Assembly (NCBI GenBank): GCA_017470345.1
Contig: JAFUEP010000032.1
Coordinates: forward strand, 1-55,640
From: Prevotella sp.
GTDB taxonomy: Bacteria > Bacteroidota > Bacteroidia > Bacteroidales > Bacteroidaceae
Length of the DNA stretch: 55,640 nucleotides
Direction: 5' to 3'
In this document: piece after piece, positions 17,692-26,588 of the stretch
Position numbering within the stretch: the stretch's first letter is position 1
How the letters are laid out: every line of letters begins with the position of its first letter
Translations under genes and position numbers: made by a program
The notes under the pieces: model-generated
What the model was told of the DNA's origin: nothing
The model's input: the letters and a program-made list of their open reading frames with translations, nothing else
Databases searched by the model: none

Positions 17692-19719
17692 ATGAGAAAG
17701 ATTTCATTCCTGTTGCTCCTCCTGCTGGCCATCGCCGCCGACGCCCAGCAGCGCACCGTCACCAACTACGTCAAGCAGGGGCTGCGCACCACGCTCCGCA
17801 TCGCATGGGACAGCCATAACTACGGCACCATCCAGTGGCAGCAGTCAGCCGACCAGGGCCGCACATGGACCGACATCAGCGGCGCCAACGGCCGCGAATA
17901 TGCCGTGACTCCCCAGCAGGACGCCTACCTGCGCGTCGTCGTCCGGGGCGACGAGGCCTGCGAGCCCTTCGTCGAGACCCACATCCTGCGCACCGTCAGC
18001 TTCACCGTCGACCTCGTCGGGGCGCTCAGCCGCGAGGCCACCTACGAGATCCGTGGCCTCAACGTGCCCCGTCAGGAGGTCGTCGACTATGGCTTCTGCT
18101 ACAGCCTGAGCGGCGTCAACCGCACCTACACCAGCATGCAGCGCCAGAGCCTCGGCTCCGAGCTGCCCGAGGGCGACGCCTTCGAGCTGACCTGCACCGC
18201 CCTCCAGCCCAACCGTCAATACAGCGTGCGCTTCTACTTCCGCACCAAGGACGGCTCCACCGTCTACGGCCCCGGCAAGCTCACCACGACGCTCGACGGA
18301 CTGGAGTGGAGCTCGGAGGACTGGACCATCACGAAGACCGCCGTCAAGGCCCGCTTCGCGCTGTCGGGCTTCACGGGCGCCAAGCCCCAGATGACCTTCT
18401 CGTTCGGCGAGGACGATGCCCACCTGCAGCAGTATCAGATCAACGCCGTCAACGCCCAGCAGCACCTCTACGAGTCGGAGCTCATCAGGAACCTGCAGCC
18501 CGGCCGGACCTACGTGGCCCGCGTCACGGCCGTCATCGACGGCGAGGAGCAGACCATCGAGAAGAACGTCCGCACGATGACCGACTATGCTGCCTACGAG
18601 GTCGACGAGTCGACCAAGCCGGTCGGCCACCGCATCCGATGGAATGCCATCAAGACGTCGATCCAGCTCAATCCCGACAACATCCAGGCCGAATATCCGC
18701 GCCTGCTGCGCATCTCGGCCGACACGCTGCTGCTGACCTACCACGGCGGCGACGGCACCAGCGGCCAGACCGACCACTGGCAGAACATCTACCTGCAGCG
18801 CTCCACCGACAACGGCCTGACATGGTCGGCGCCCGAGAAGATCCTCGACAAGACCCGCACGTGGCTCGCCCACGGATGGTATCGCTTCACCAATGCCGAC
18901 ATGACGCGCCTCCAGAACGGATGGGTCGTCATGACATGGGCGGGCAACGCCAACCCCGAGACCAACCAGAACTGCCAGGTCTTCGTCATGATCTCGAAGG
19001 ACGGCGGACAGACCTGGGGCGACCCCATCACCGTGCTGCGCGGCCGATGCTGGGAGCCGCAGATCGTGCAGCTGCCCGGCGGCGAGCTCGAGCTGCTCGT
19101 CTCGAGCGAGGCCTACTGGTGGGACAACCAGCGCTCGAACCTCCTGCAGGAGATTGTCTGCGCCCGCTCCACCGACAACGGACTGACGTGGACCGCCCAG
19201 CGCCGCGCCGCCTTCACCCCCGGCTGCCGCGACGGCATGCCCGTCCAGGTGGTCATGCAGGGCAACAAGGGCATCCTCTGCACCATCGAGAGCATCAACA
19301 GCGACAAGAACCCGTCGATCCTCTGGCGGCCCCTCAACGGCGAGTGGGACTCGGCCGACTGGGACCAGCAGGTCGACTCGCGCCGATGGGTCTGCGACAA
19401 CATCCGCGGCGGCTGCGCACCCTACTGCCTGCAGCTGACGACCGGCGAGATCGTCGTCATGGGCCATCTGAACCAGAACGGCGACGTATGGCAGACCAAC
19501 CGCGAGCAGATCTGCATCGGCGACAACACGGGCCACAACTTCGGCTATCGCACCATCCCCTTCTCCACCCTGCCGCACGGCGAGGGCGCCTACTACAGCT
19601 CACTCTTCCAGAAGGATGAGCGCACCATCTGGCTCCTCTGGACCCACTCGAAATACGACGGCTCCGTCTGCCAGAAGAACACCGTCGAGCTGCTCGAGGG
19701 GCAGATCGTAGAGCTATAA
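17692..19719 (+). CDS. Asp-box (BNR) propeller protein, sialidase/exo-glycosidase-like
   Basis: A 675-residue secreted protein with signal peptide MRKISFLLLLLLAIAADAQ. The N-terminal 300 residues look like Ig/FN3-type domains (one carries QSADQGRTW). Residues about 310-675 form a six-bladed-propeller-like region with Asp boxes STDNGLTW (near 370), SKDGGQTW (435) and STDNGLTW (493), and an Arg in EYPRLLRI near the start, where sialidases have their RIP motif. GH33 sialidases share these traits, but so do GH93 exo-arabinanases and other BNR enzymes; I do not see all three sialidase arginines with confidence. It follows the small Ig-like gene by 6 bp. An exo-enzyme for terminal residues of the PUL target is the likely role. 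Confidence 0.65.
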   Translation: MRKISFLLLLLLAIAADAQQRTVTNYVKQGLRTTLRIAWDSHNYGTIQWQQSADQGRTWTDISGANGREYAVTPQQDAYLRVVVRGDEACEPFVETHILRTVSFTVDLVGALSREATYEIRGLNVPRQEVVDYGFCYSLSGVNRTYTSMQRQSLGSELPEGDAFELTCTALQPNRQYSVRFYFRTKDGSTVYGPGKLTTTLDGLEWSSEDWTITKTAVKARFALSGFTGAKPQMTFSFGEDDAHLQQYQINAVNAQQHLYESELIRNLQPGRTYVARVTAVIDGEEQTIEKNVRTMTDYAAYEVDESTKPVGHRIRWNAIKTSIQLNPDNIQAEYPRLLRISADTLLLTYHGGDGTSGQTDHWQNIYLQRSTDNGLTWSAPEKILDKTRTWLAHGWYRFTNADMTRLQNGWVVMTWAGNANPETNQNCQVFVMISKDGGQTWGDPITVLRGRCWEPQIVQLPGGELELLVSSEAYWWDNQRSNLLQEIVCARSTDNGLTWTAQRRAAFTPGCRDGMPVQVVMQGNKGILCTIESINSDKNPSILWRPLNGEWDSADWDQQVDSRRWVCDNIRGGCAPYCLQLTTGEIVVMGHLNQNGDVWQTNREQICIGDNTGHNFGYRTIPFSTLPHGEGAYYSSLFQKDERTIWLLWTHSKYDGSVCQKNTVELLEGQIVEL

Positions 19720-19734
19720 CAATCCGAAGCGTCG

Positions 19735-19829
19735 AAATAACGATATAACGATATAACGAAAAGTCGAAATCACGAAATAACGTTATACCGAAATAACGAT
19801 ATCACGAAATAACGAAAATAAAAAGAACA
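19735..19829. repeat. ATAACG phrase repeat, second stretch
   Basis: AAATAACG, ATATAACG, GTTATACCG and ATATCACG units tile the spacer before the next start codon, in the same orientation as the stretch at 11743-11880. The start codon at 19830 comes directly after AAAATAAAAAGAACA, an AT-rich leader normal for this phylum. Confidence 0.85.
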
Positions 19830-21833
19830 ATGAACATCACGAAGAAAATCGCACTGAGCGCAGCCATGCTCCTCATGGCCGACGCCGCCGCGGCCCTCGA
19901 GCCCGTCTATCAGCTCAGCCTGAAGCAGCCCGGCAACGCCGCCACCACCCAGACCGTCAGACCGGGACAGCAGGGACTGCCCGTCAGCCTCACCCAGCAG
20001 ACGGCCGCCGACGGCGACGGCCAGCAGCTGCTCACCGTCACACTGACGGCCCGCGAGCGCGTCTACTTCAACCTCGGCATCTCGCTGCCCACCGGCATCC
20101 AGACCAGCGAGGCCGACTTCTATCTGCCCGGCTTCTGGTATCACAAGAACCTGCGCTCGCCCCGCGAGGCTCCCTCGTTCCACACCTCGAAGAGCTGGAA
20201 CGTGCGCGACGACCGCCTCTCGTCGCCCCTGACCGGCGTCATCGACCTCACGTCGGGCCACACCGTCAGCGTGCTGCGCTGCGTCGAGCAGCCCGGCTGC
20301 GACGCACTGACCACCCATCAGGAGGGCGAAGTCATCCTGGGCGGGCCTACGACCATCGGCTACGTGGGCTTCGACGGCGAGAGCGGCCGCGCCCTTCTCA
20401 CCTTCGGCTATCCCTACATCGAGACGCCCAAGCGCTACATCCGCAAGCTGACCCTCACGCCACCCATCACCGCCTTCGCCCGCCTGGACAAGGGCCAGAG
20501 CATCACCCTGCGCTGGATCGTCCGCGAGGCTGAGGCCAAGGACTACGGCCAGTTCGTCTCGCAGACATGGCAGCACTGCATGGACCAGCTGCGCCCCGAG
20601 CCCATCCGTCCGCTCTACTCGCCCGACGAGATGAAGGCCCAGCTGAGCAACTACTTCCGCCGCGGCTACGTCGACAAGTATGCCCTCAAGTTCCACTCCG
20701 GCCACGGACTGCGCTGCGACGACTGCGTGCCCGTCGACCACGTGCAGCTGGGCTTCTGCGGCCGCGTGCTGCTCAACGGATTCAACGCCCTCGAGTATGG
20801 CGAGCAGCACGGCGACCAGGAGCTCGTCGGCATGGGCCGCGCCATCTTCGACTCGTGGCTCGAGCACGGCTTCACCCAGCGCGGCTACTTCAAGGAGGAC
20901 ATGCATATCGCACAGGGCATCCCCGCCGACGACGACTGCATCCACAGCATCCGCCAGCAGTCGGAGGCCGTCTACGCCGTGCTCCACTATCTGCGCTACG
21001 AGAAGCTGCAGGGCCGCAAGCACAAGGCATGGGAGCAGAAGATGCGCCTGCTGCTCGACCGCATGGTAGAGCTGCTCAAGCCCGACGGCCACTACGCCCG
21101 CAAGTTCCGCGACGACGGCTCCGACGTCGACGCCTCGGGCGGCTCCACCCCCTCGGCCACGTCGACCCTCGTCATGGGCTACAAGTACTTCAAGGACCGT
21201 CGCTATCTCGAGGCCGCACGCCGCACCGTCGACTATCTTGAGAAGAACATCATCGCCCCGAGCGACTACTTCTCATCGACACTCGACGCCAACTGCGAGG
21301 ACAAGGAGGCCGCCATCAGCGCCGTCACCGCCACCTACTACATGGCCATGATGACCCGCGGCCAGGAGCGCCAGCACTACGTCGACCTCTGCCGACAGGC
21401 CGCCTACTTCGCCCTCTCGTGGTACTACCTCTGGGACGTGCCCTTCGCACAGGGACAGATGCTCGGCGACCTCGGATTCCAGAGCCGCGGATGGAGCAAC
21501 GTCTCGGTGGAGAACAACCACATCGACGTCTTCGTCTTCGAGCTGCCACACATCGTGGAGTGGCTCGCCCGCGAGACGGGCGAGGACCGGCTGCAGCGCA
21601 TCCACGACGTCATATTCTCGTCGCTCAACCAGCTCCTGCCCACGCCCGACCGCCTCTGCGGCATCGGCGTCCCGGGCTTCAACCCCGAGGTCGTCCAGCA
21701 CACCTGCTGGGACTACGGCCGCAACGGCAAGGGCTTCTACAACGACATCTTCGCCCCCGGCTGGACCGTCGCCTCCCTCTGGGAGCTCTACAGCCCCCAC
21801 CGCACCGCCGATTTCCTCACGGCCAAGAAATAG
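19830..21833 (+). CDS. Secreted alpha/alpha-barrel protein of unrecognised family
   Basis: A 667-residue secreted protein (signal MNITKKIALSAAMLLMADAAAA). The first 220 residues look like a beta-sandwich (ERVYFNLGISLPTGIQ, TVSVLRCVEQPG). From about 240 there is a run of helices with Gly/Asp/His-rich turns typical of (alpha/alpha) barrels: QTWQHCMDQLRPEP, HSGHGLRCDDCVPVDH, DDDCIHSIRQQSEAVYAVLHY, DDGSDVDASGGSTPSATS, WSNVSVENNHIDVFVFELPH, VVQHTCWDYGRNGKGFYND. Such barrels are used by GH88/GH105, GH127 and several lyase families. I cannot place it in one, and candidate acids such as those in CDDC or DDDC are only guesses. Its place inside the PUL supports a carbohydrate-active role. An ACGAATT palindrome follows directly after the stop. 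Confidence 0.6.
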   Translation: MNITKKIALSAAMLLMADAAAALEPVYQLSLKQPGNAATTQTVRPGQQGLPVSLTQQTAADGDGQQLLTVTLTARERVYFNLGISLPTGIQTSEADFYLPGFWYHKNLRSPREAPSFHTSKSWNVRDDRLSSPLTGVIDLTSGHTVSVLRCVEQPGCDALTTHQEGEVILGGPTTIGYVGFDGESGRALLTFGYPYIETPKRYIRKLTLTPPITAFARLDKGQSITLRWIVREAEAKDYGQFVSQTWQHCMDQLRPEPIRPLYSPDEMKAQLSNYFRRGYVDKYALKFHSGHGLRCDDCVPVDHVQLGFCGRVLLNGFNALEYGEQHGDQELVGMGRAIFDSWLEHGFTQRGYFKEDMHIAQGIPADDDCIHSIRQQSEAVYAVLHYLRYEKLQGRKHKAWEQKMRLLLDRMVELLKPDGHYARKFRDDGSDVDASGGSTPSATSTLVMGYKYFKDRRYLEAARRTVDYLEKNIIAPSDYFSSTLDANCEDKEAAISAVTATYYMAMMTRGQERQHYVDLCRQAAYFALSWYYLWDVPFAQGQMLGDLGFQSRGWSNVSVENNHIDVFVFELPHIVEWLARETGEDRLQRIHDVIFSSLNQLLPTPDRLCGIGVPGFNPEVVQHTCWDYGRNGKGFYNDIFAPGWTVASLWELYSPHRTADFLTAKK

Positions 21834-22246
21834 AATTACGCGAATATTTGTCGACCACGAATTACGCGGAGATTTGTCGACCACGAATTACGCGAATTAA
21901 ACGAATTATTTTTAAGACAACGAATTAAGACGAATTACAAGAATTATACGAATTAAAACGAATTGCACGAATTTATAAAGGATTTCACGAATTGGCTGCG
22001 CACAAACATTTTGCATAGCTCCTGTCGCAGACAAGAATAAATTAGTGAAATACAATATAATTCGTGCAATTCGTTTTAATTCGTGAAATTCGTTTTAATT
22101 CGTGAAATCAATTACAATTCGTGAAATCAATTTTAATTCGTACAATTCGTGCAATTCGTCTTAATTCGTTGTCTTAAAAAAATTCGTTTAATTCGAGTAA
22201 TTCGTGGTCAATAAAAAATCGTGTCATTCGTGGTCGACAAAGTTCG
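21834..22246. repeat. Long ACGAATT / AATTCGT palindromic spacer, copy 2
   Basis: The left half (21834-21985) has GTCGACCACGAATTACGCG twice, then AAGACAACGAATTAAGACG and related words. The right half (22030-22246) is their reverse complement, ending ATTCGTGGTCGACAAAG. The GTCGACCACGAAT ends are exact inverted repeats. It fills most of the 556-bp gap 21834-22389. No gene is visible. The first words are close to those in the copy at 6229-6787. Confidence 0.9.
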
Positions 22247-22257
22247 GGGGTTTGACA

Positions 22258-22320
22258 AGCGAAGCGGCGTATATTGAAGGTAATATACCCCTATATTACT
22301 TTCGAGAAGCGCCGCTTTTC
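22258..22320. repeat. Partial 16-bp repeat element before the regulator gene
   Basis: One full unit AGAAGCGCCGCTTTTC stands at 22305-22320, and a half unit GCGAAGCGGCG at 22258-22268 faces it, with an AT-rich core GGTAATATACCC between. It is an abbreviated form of the four-unit elements at 8120, 14763 and 28162, ending about 12 bp before the -33 region of the regulator promoter. Confidence 0.7.
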
Positions 22321-22332
22321 TGTGTGCGGAGC

Positions 22333-22363
22333 TTGGAGATATGGAATAAAGTTCGTAACTTTG
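22333..22363 (+). promoter_or_regulatory. Promoter of the hybrid two-component regulator
   Basis: TTG at 22333-22335, a 20-bp spacer and TAACTTTG at 22356-22363 fit the Bacteroidota -33/-7 pattern. The start codon follows 27 bases later. A separate promoter suits a regulator that must be present before induction. Confidence 0.7.
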
Positions 22364-22389
22364 CAGCGGGTTAAAAACAAACAATCGCC

Positions 22390-25300
22390 ATGACCATCGA
22401 CAGCATCCTACGACACGTCAGCCGGCTGACACTGCTGTGCGCCGCACTGTGCGCTATGGCCGCCCGGGCCCAGGGCGAGAACTACCTGTTCAGGCATATC
22501 GGCGTGAAGGACGGACTCTCGCAGACCACCGTCTACGCCCTGCTGCAGGACCAGACGGGATTCATCTGGATGGGCACCAAGGCCGGGCTGAACCGCTACG
22601 ACGGCACGGCCATCCGCACCTACAGCCACCACGCCGGCCAGAGCGGGCTGACGAGCGACTTCGTCAACACGCTCTACGAGGACCCCGAGGGCCGCATCTG
22701 GGTGGGCACCGACGAGGGCGTCAGCCTCTACTCGCCGCTGACCGACACCTTCGAGCCCTTCCTGCTGAAGACGTCGGAGGGGCGGTGCGTGACCAACAAC
22801 GTGACGGTCATCGAGGGCGACGGAAGCAACGTCTACATCGCCAGCAACGAGCAGGGGCTCTTCTGCTACGACGCCGTCCACCAGACGCTGACCAACTATC
22901 CGCTCGACGGCCATCCCAACATCGCCGGGCTGACCGTCGACGGCGGCGGACGCCTCTGGCTGGGATTCTTCGGCGGCGGCCTCTACTACTCCACCGACCA
23001 CCTCCGCACGCTCCATCCGCTCGTCGACAGCCAGGGCCGCGAGCCCTTCCTGGGCGACATCGTCTCGGCCATCATCGAGCACCAGACTGACCGCCTCATG
23101 GTGGGCACCGACCGCCACGGCCTGACGATGGTCGACATGACACAGCCGAGTGTCACGCCCATCGTCGCCACCGAGGGCGGCAAGCCCGTCTTCGTGCGCG
23201 ACGTGGCGATGAACGGCCAGCAGGTGTGGGCCGCCACGGAGCAGGGGCTCTACGTCTACGACCTGTCGACCCGCCACGTGGCCCACTATGCCCACGAGCC
23301 GTCGAACCCCTTCTCGCTGGCCGACAACTCGCTCTATGCCCTCTGCCGCGACCGCGACGGCGGCATGTGGCTCGGCAGCTACTTCGCCGGAGCCGCCTAC
23401 GTGCCACGCCAGCTGTCGGCCTTCGAGCGCTTCATGCCCCAGAGCGGCCACGCCGCGACGCTCCACGGCCGCCACGTCCGCGAGATGGTGCAGGACCGCC
23501 ACGGCCAGGTCTGGATAGGCACCGAGGACGGCGGCCTCAACATCTTCAACCCCACGACGCGCACGTTCGACTTCCTCGACGCCAGCGCCGACTTCCCCAA
23601 CGTCCACGGTCTCTGCATCGACGGCGACCGCCTCTGGGTGGGCACGTTCAGCTACGGGCTGAAGGTCGTCGACATCACCACGCGGCGCGTCGTCGCCAGC
23701 TACACCGTCGGCGACGGCCACGGACTGCGCGACAACACCATCTTCTGCATCCACCGCTCGCCACAGGGCGATCTCTGGCTGGGCACCATCCGCGGCCTGT
23801 GCCGATACGACCGCGCGACCGACGCGTTCGTCTACGACCCGCTGATGCCGGCCGTGCTCATCGACGACATCCTGACCGACACGCAGGGACGCCTGTGGGT
23901 GGCCACGCAGACCAACGGCATCTTCCGCCAGAAGCCCGACGGACAATGGCACAACTACTCGCACCACCGCCAGAACGACATGGCCTCCGACCGCGCCATC
24001 GACCTCGCCCTCGACGCCGAGGGCGGCATATGGGTGGCCACCGAGGGCGGCGGCATCCTGCGCTACGACGCCACCCAGGACCATATGCAGCCCGTCAGCC
24101 TGCCCCTGCAGCCGATGGTCAACACCGTCTTCCAGATCGTCGAGGATCACAGCCAGACGCTATGGATGAGCACCTACAACAGCATCATCAGCTATCACAT
24201 CCCCACGGGCGAGACGCGCCGCCACGAGCCGGCCGACGCCATCAGCGACAACATCTTCAACTACAGCTCGTCGCTGCTCGACCAGGACGGACGCATCTAT
24301 CTCGGCACACTCGACGGCTTCATCCGCTTCAGCCCCACCGCCTGGAGCCAGTCGGCAGCGAAGCAGCCCCTCATCGTCGCCAGCCAGCTCAGCATCGGCG
24401 GACAGCCCGTCGACGCCACGACGCCCGCCTCGCCCCTCACGCAGAACATCGTCAGCACCCGGCGGCTCCGACTCAGCCACCGCCAGAACTCCTTCCGGCT
24501 GCAGCTGTCGGCCCTCTGCTACGACCGCCCGCAGGAGGGGCTCATGGAGTATCGGCTCGACAACTACGACCAACAGTGGCAGCCGATGCGCGCCGACAAC
24601 GTCGTGGCCTACAGCAACCTGCCCGCCGGCCACTACCGGCTGCGCGTCCGTATGAAGGAGGCGGCAGCCGACGACGACGGCGAATATGCCCTCGACATCC
24701 GCGTCAGGCCCCATCCCCTGCTGTCATGGTGGGCGCAGGCCGTCTACGCCCTGTTGGCCCTCATCGTCGGCTATCTGCTGGTCAGGTTCTTCACCCTGCG
24801 CCAGCGCTACAAGCGGCAGAGCGCACTCGAGCGATTCGAGCACGAGAAGGAGCAGGAGCTCTACGAGAGCAAGATCAGCTTCTTCACCAACGTGGCCCAC
24901 GAGATACGCACGCCCCTGACACTCATCAAGGGCCCGCTGGAGCACATCATCGGCTCGGGACGCATCAGCGACCCCGCCGTCAGCGACGACCTCAACGTCA
25001 TGCAGCAGAACACCAACCGCCTGCACACGCTCATCAACCAGCTGCTCGACTTCCGCAAGACCGAGGTCAACGGACTGCGACTCAACTTCGAGCGATGCGA
25101 CACGGCACAGATCGTCGGCAGCATCGTCGACCGATTCCGACCCACCCTGCGCCAGCGCAGCATCGACCCGCGCATCAGCCTGCCACCACAGCCGCTCTAT
25201 GCCCACGTCGACCGCGAGGGCTTCACCAAGATCGTCAGCAACCTCGTCAACAATGCCACGAAGTACGGCGAGAGCCACGTCAGCGTCACACTCACCACCG

Positions 25301-26355
25301 AGGGCGACCACCTGCTGCTCACCGTGGCCAACGACGGCAACGTCATCCCTCAGGCCATGCGCGACGAGATCTTCACACCCTTCTTCCGCATCGCCGCCGA
25401 CGACCAGTCGTCGACCACCGGCACCGGCATCGGACTGGCCATGGCCCGCGCACTGACCGAGCTCCACGGCGGCACCATCCGCATGGACGACAGCCTCGAG
25501 GAGAACGTCTTCTGCCTCCGCATACCCCTCAGCCAGAAAGACAGCGTCGTGCTCGACACCATCGCCACGGCTGCCACACCGCAGACAGCGGCCGCCAGCA
25601 ACCCCGACGCACCCACGGTGCTCATCGTCGACGACAACGCCCAGATGCTCGCCTACGAACAGCAGCGGCTGCAGGCCGACTACAACGTCATCAGCGCCGC
25701 CAACGGCGAGGAGGCCCTCACCCGCCTGCGCCAGAGCGACGTCGACGTCATCGTCAGCGACGTCATGATGCATCCCGTCAGCGGCATGGAGCTATGCCGA
25801 CGCGTCAAGCACGACGTCGAGATGAGCCACATACCACTCATCCTGCTCACCGCACTGACCACCGAGCAGGCCAAGATGGAGGGCATGGAGAGCGGCGCCG
25901 ACGCCTACATCGAGAAGCCCTTCTCGATGGACCACCTGCTGACGACCATCGCCAGCCTGCTCCACGAGCGACAGAGCGTCAAGCGAGCCTACAGCGAGTC
26001 GCCATTCACACCCTCCGACAGCGTCTCCATCAGCGAGGCCGACCACGACTTCCTGCGCCGACTCGAACAGATCGTCGAGCGCGAGCTGACCAACAGCCAG
26101 CTCAACGTCGACATGCTGGCCAGCGGGATGAACATGAGCCGGTCGAGCCTGAACCGCAAGATACGCGGCACGCTCAACGTCTCGCCCAACGACTTCATTC
26201 GCATCGAGCGACTCAAGCGCGCCGCACAGCTCCTCAAGGCCGGCCGCACCCACGTCGCCGACGTCTGCTATCAGGTAGGATTCAGCACGCCCTCCTACTT
26301 CACCAAGTGCTTCTACCGACAGTTCGGCCTCCTGCCAAAGGACTTTATCAGATAA
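22390..26355 (+). CDS. Hybrid two-component system sensor/regulator (HTCS)
   Basis: All-in-one sensor and transcription factor of 1321 residues. After a signal peptide come two seven-bladed regulator-propeller sets (residues about 30-680, repeats such as DQTGFIWMGTKAGLNRYDG, DPEGRIWVGTDEGVSLY, DRHGQVWIGTEDGGLNIF), then a Y_Y_Y domain (700-765), one membrane helix (about 775-802, WWAQAVYALLALIVGYLLV), a histidine kinase with His837 in NVAHEIRTPL and ATP-binding NNATKYGE and GTGIGLAMA boxes, a receiver with Asp1124 in VIVSDVMMHP, and an AraC-type DNA-binding domain at the end (about 1225-1321, VADVCYQVGFSTPSYFTKCF). The periplasmic propeller binds an oligosaccharide of the target glycan. All catalytic boxes look intact. 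It is the likely activator of the PUL upstream, with the direct repeats at 8562-8596 as a possible site. Confidence 0.95.
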   Translation: MTIDSILRHVSRLTLLCAALCAMAARAQGENYLFRHIGVKDGLSQTTVYALLQDQTGFIWMGTKAGLNRYDGTAIRTYSHHAGQSGLTSDFVNTLYEDPEGRIWVGTDEGVSLYSPLTDTFEPFLLKTSEGRCVTNNVTVIEGDGSNVYIASNEQGLFCYDAVHQTLTNYPLDGHPNIAGLTVDGGGRLWLGFFGGGLYYSTDHLRTLHPLVDSQGREPFLGDIVSAIIEHQTDRLMVGTDRHGLTMVDMTQPSVTPIVATEGGKPVFVRDVAMNGQQVWAATEQGLYVYDLSTRHVAHYAHEPSNPFSLADNSLYALCRDRDGGMWLGSYFAGAAYVPRQLSAFERFMPQSGHAATLHGRHVREMVQDRHGQVWIGTEDGGLNIFNPTTRTFDFLDASADFPNVHGLCIDGDRLWVGTFSYGLKVVDITTRRVVASYTVGDGHGLRDNTIFCIHRSPQGDLWLGTIRGLCRYDRATDAFVYDPLMPAVLIDDILTDTQGRLWVATQTNGIFRQKPDGQWHNYSHHRQNDMASDRAIDLALDAEGGIWVATEGGGILRYDATQDHMQPVSLPLQPMVNTVFQIVEDHSQTLWMSTYNSIISYHIPTGETRRHEPADAISDNIFNYSSSLLDQDGRIYLGTLDGFIRFSPTAWSQSAAKQPLIVASQLSIGGQPVDATTPASPLTQNIVSTRRLRLSHRQNSFRLQLSALCYDRPQEGLMEYRLDNYDQQWQPMRADNVVAYSNLPAGHYRLRVRMKEAAADDDGEYALDIRVRPHPLLSWWAQAVYALLALIVGYLLVRFFTLRQRYKRQSALERFEHEKEQELYESKISFFTNVAHEIRTPLTLIKGPLEHIIGSGRISDPAVSDDLNVMQQNTNRLHTLINQLLDFRKTEVNGLRLNFERCDTAQIVGSIVDRFRPTLRQRSIDPRISLPPQPLYAHVDREGFTKIVSNLVNNATKYGESHVSVTLTTEGDHLLLTVANDGNVIPQAMRDEIFTPFFRIAADDQSSTTGTGIGLAMARALTELHGGTIRMDDSLEENVFCLRIPLSQKDSVVLDTIATAATPQTAAASNPDAPTVLIVDDNAQMLAYEQQRLQADYNVISAANGEEALTRLRQSDVDVIVSDVMMHPVSGMELCRRVKHDVEMSHIPLILLTALTTEQAKMEGMESGADAYIEKPFSMDHLLTTIASLLHERQSVKRAYSESPFTPSDSVSISEADHDFLRRLEQIVERELTNSQLNVDMLASGMNMSRSSLNRKIRGTLNVSPNDFIRIERLKRAAQLLKAGRTHVADVCYQVGFSTPSYFTKCFYRQFGLLPKDFIR

Positions 26356-26387
26356 GAGATAAATATAGAGATAAATGCCCGAGAGTT

Positions 26388-26533
26388 CAACGCCCCCCTG
26401 CCCCCCTCTAGTCTTAGAGGGGGAATTGGATACCACCGCAGGAGCAGATGAGCGCAGTGACACCAGCGGCTGTGGGCGGCATGCACGCTATCTGACTCCC
26501 CCTCTAAGATTAGAGGGGGGCAGGGGGGCGTTG
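26388..26533. repeat. 36-bp inverted repeats with GC-rich arms around a 74-bp core
   Basis: 26388-26423 and 26498-26533 are reverse complements with one mismatch in 36. Each arm contains CGCCCCCCTGCCCCCCTCTA followed by TTAGAGGGGG, so each is also partly self-complementary. The core (26424-26497) has no start codon with a sensible frame. It stands between the regulator and the flavoprotein gene; it could terminate the PUL transcript or be a small non-autonomous insertion. Confidence 0.85.
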
Positions 26534-26588
26534 AAATCTCGGAAGCTTATCACCACATTGAGAAAGATAATAGAAATTGCCCATTAAA

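Noticed and set aside
23226-26411. 1061-codon plus frame overlapping the hybrid regulator
   Set aside because: Arg/Pro/His-rich shift-frame shadow; the regulator frame carries all kinase, receiver and AraC motifs.
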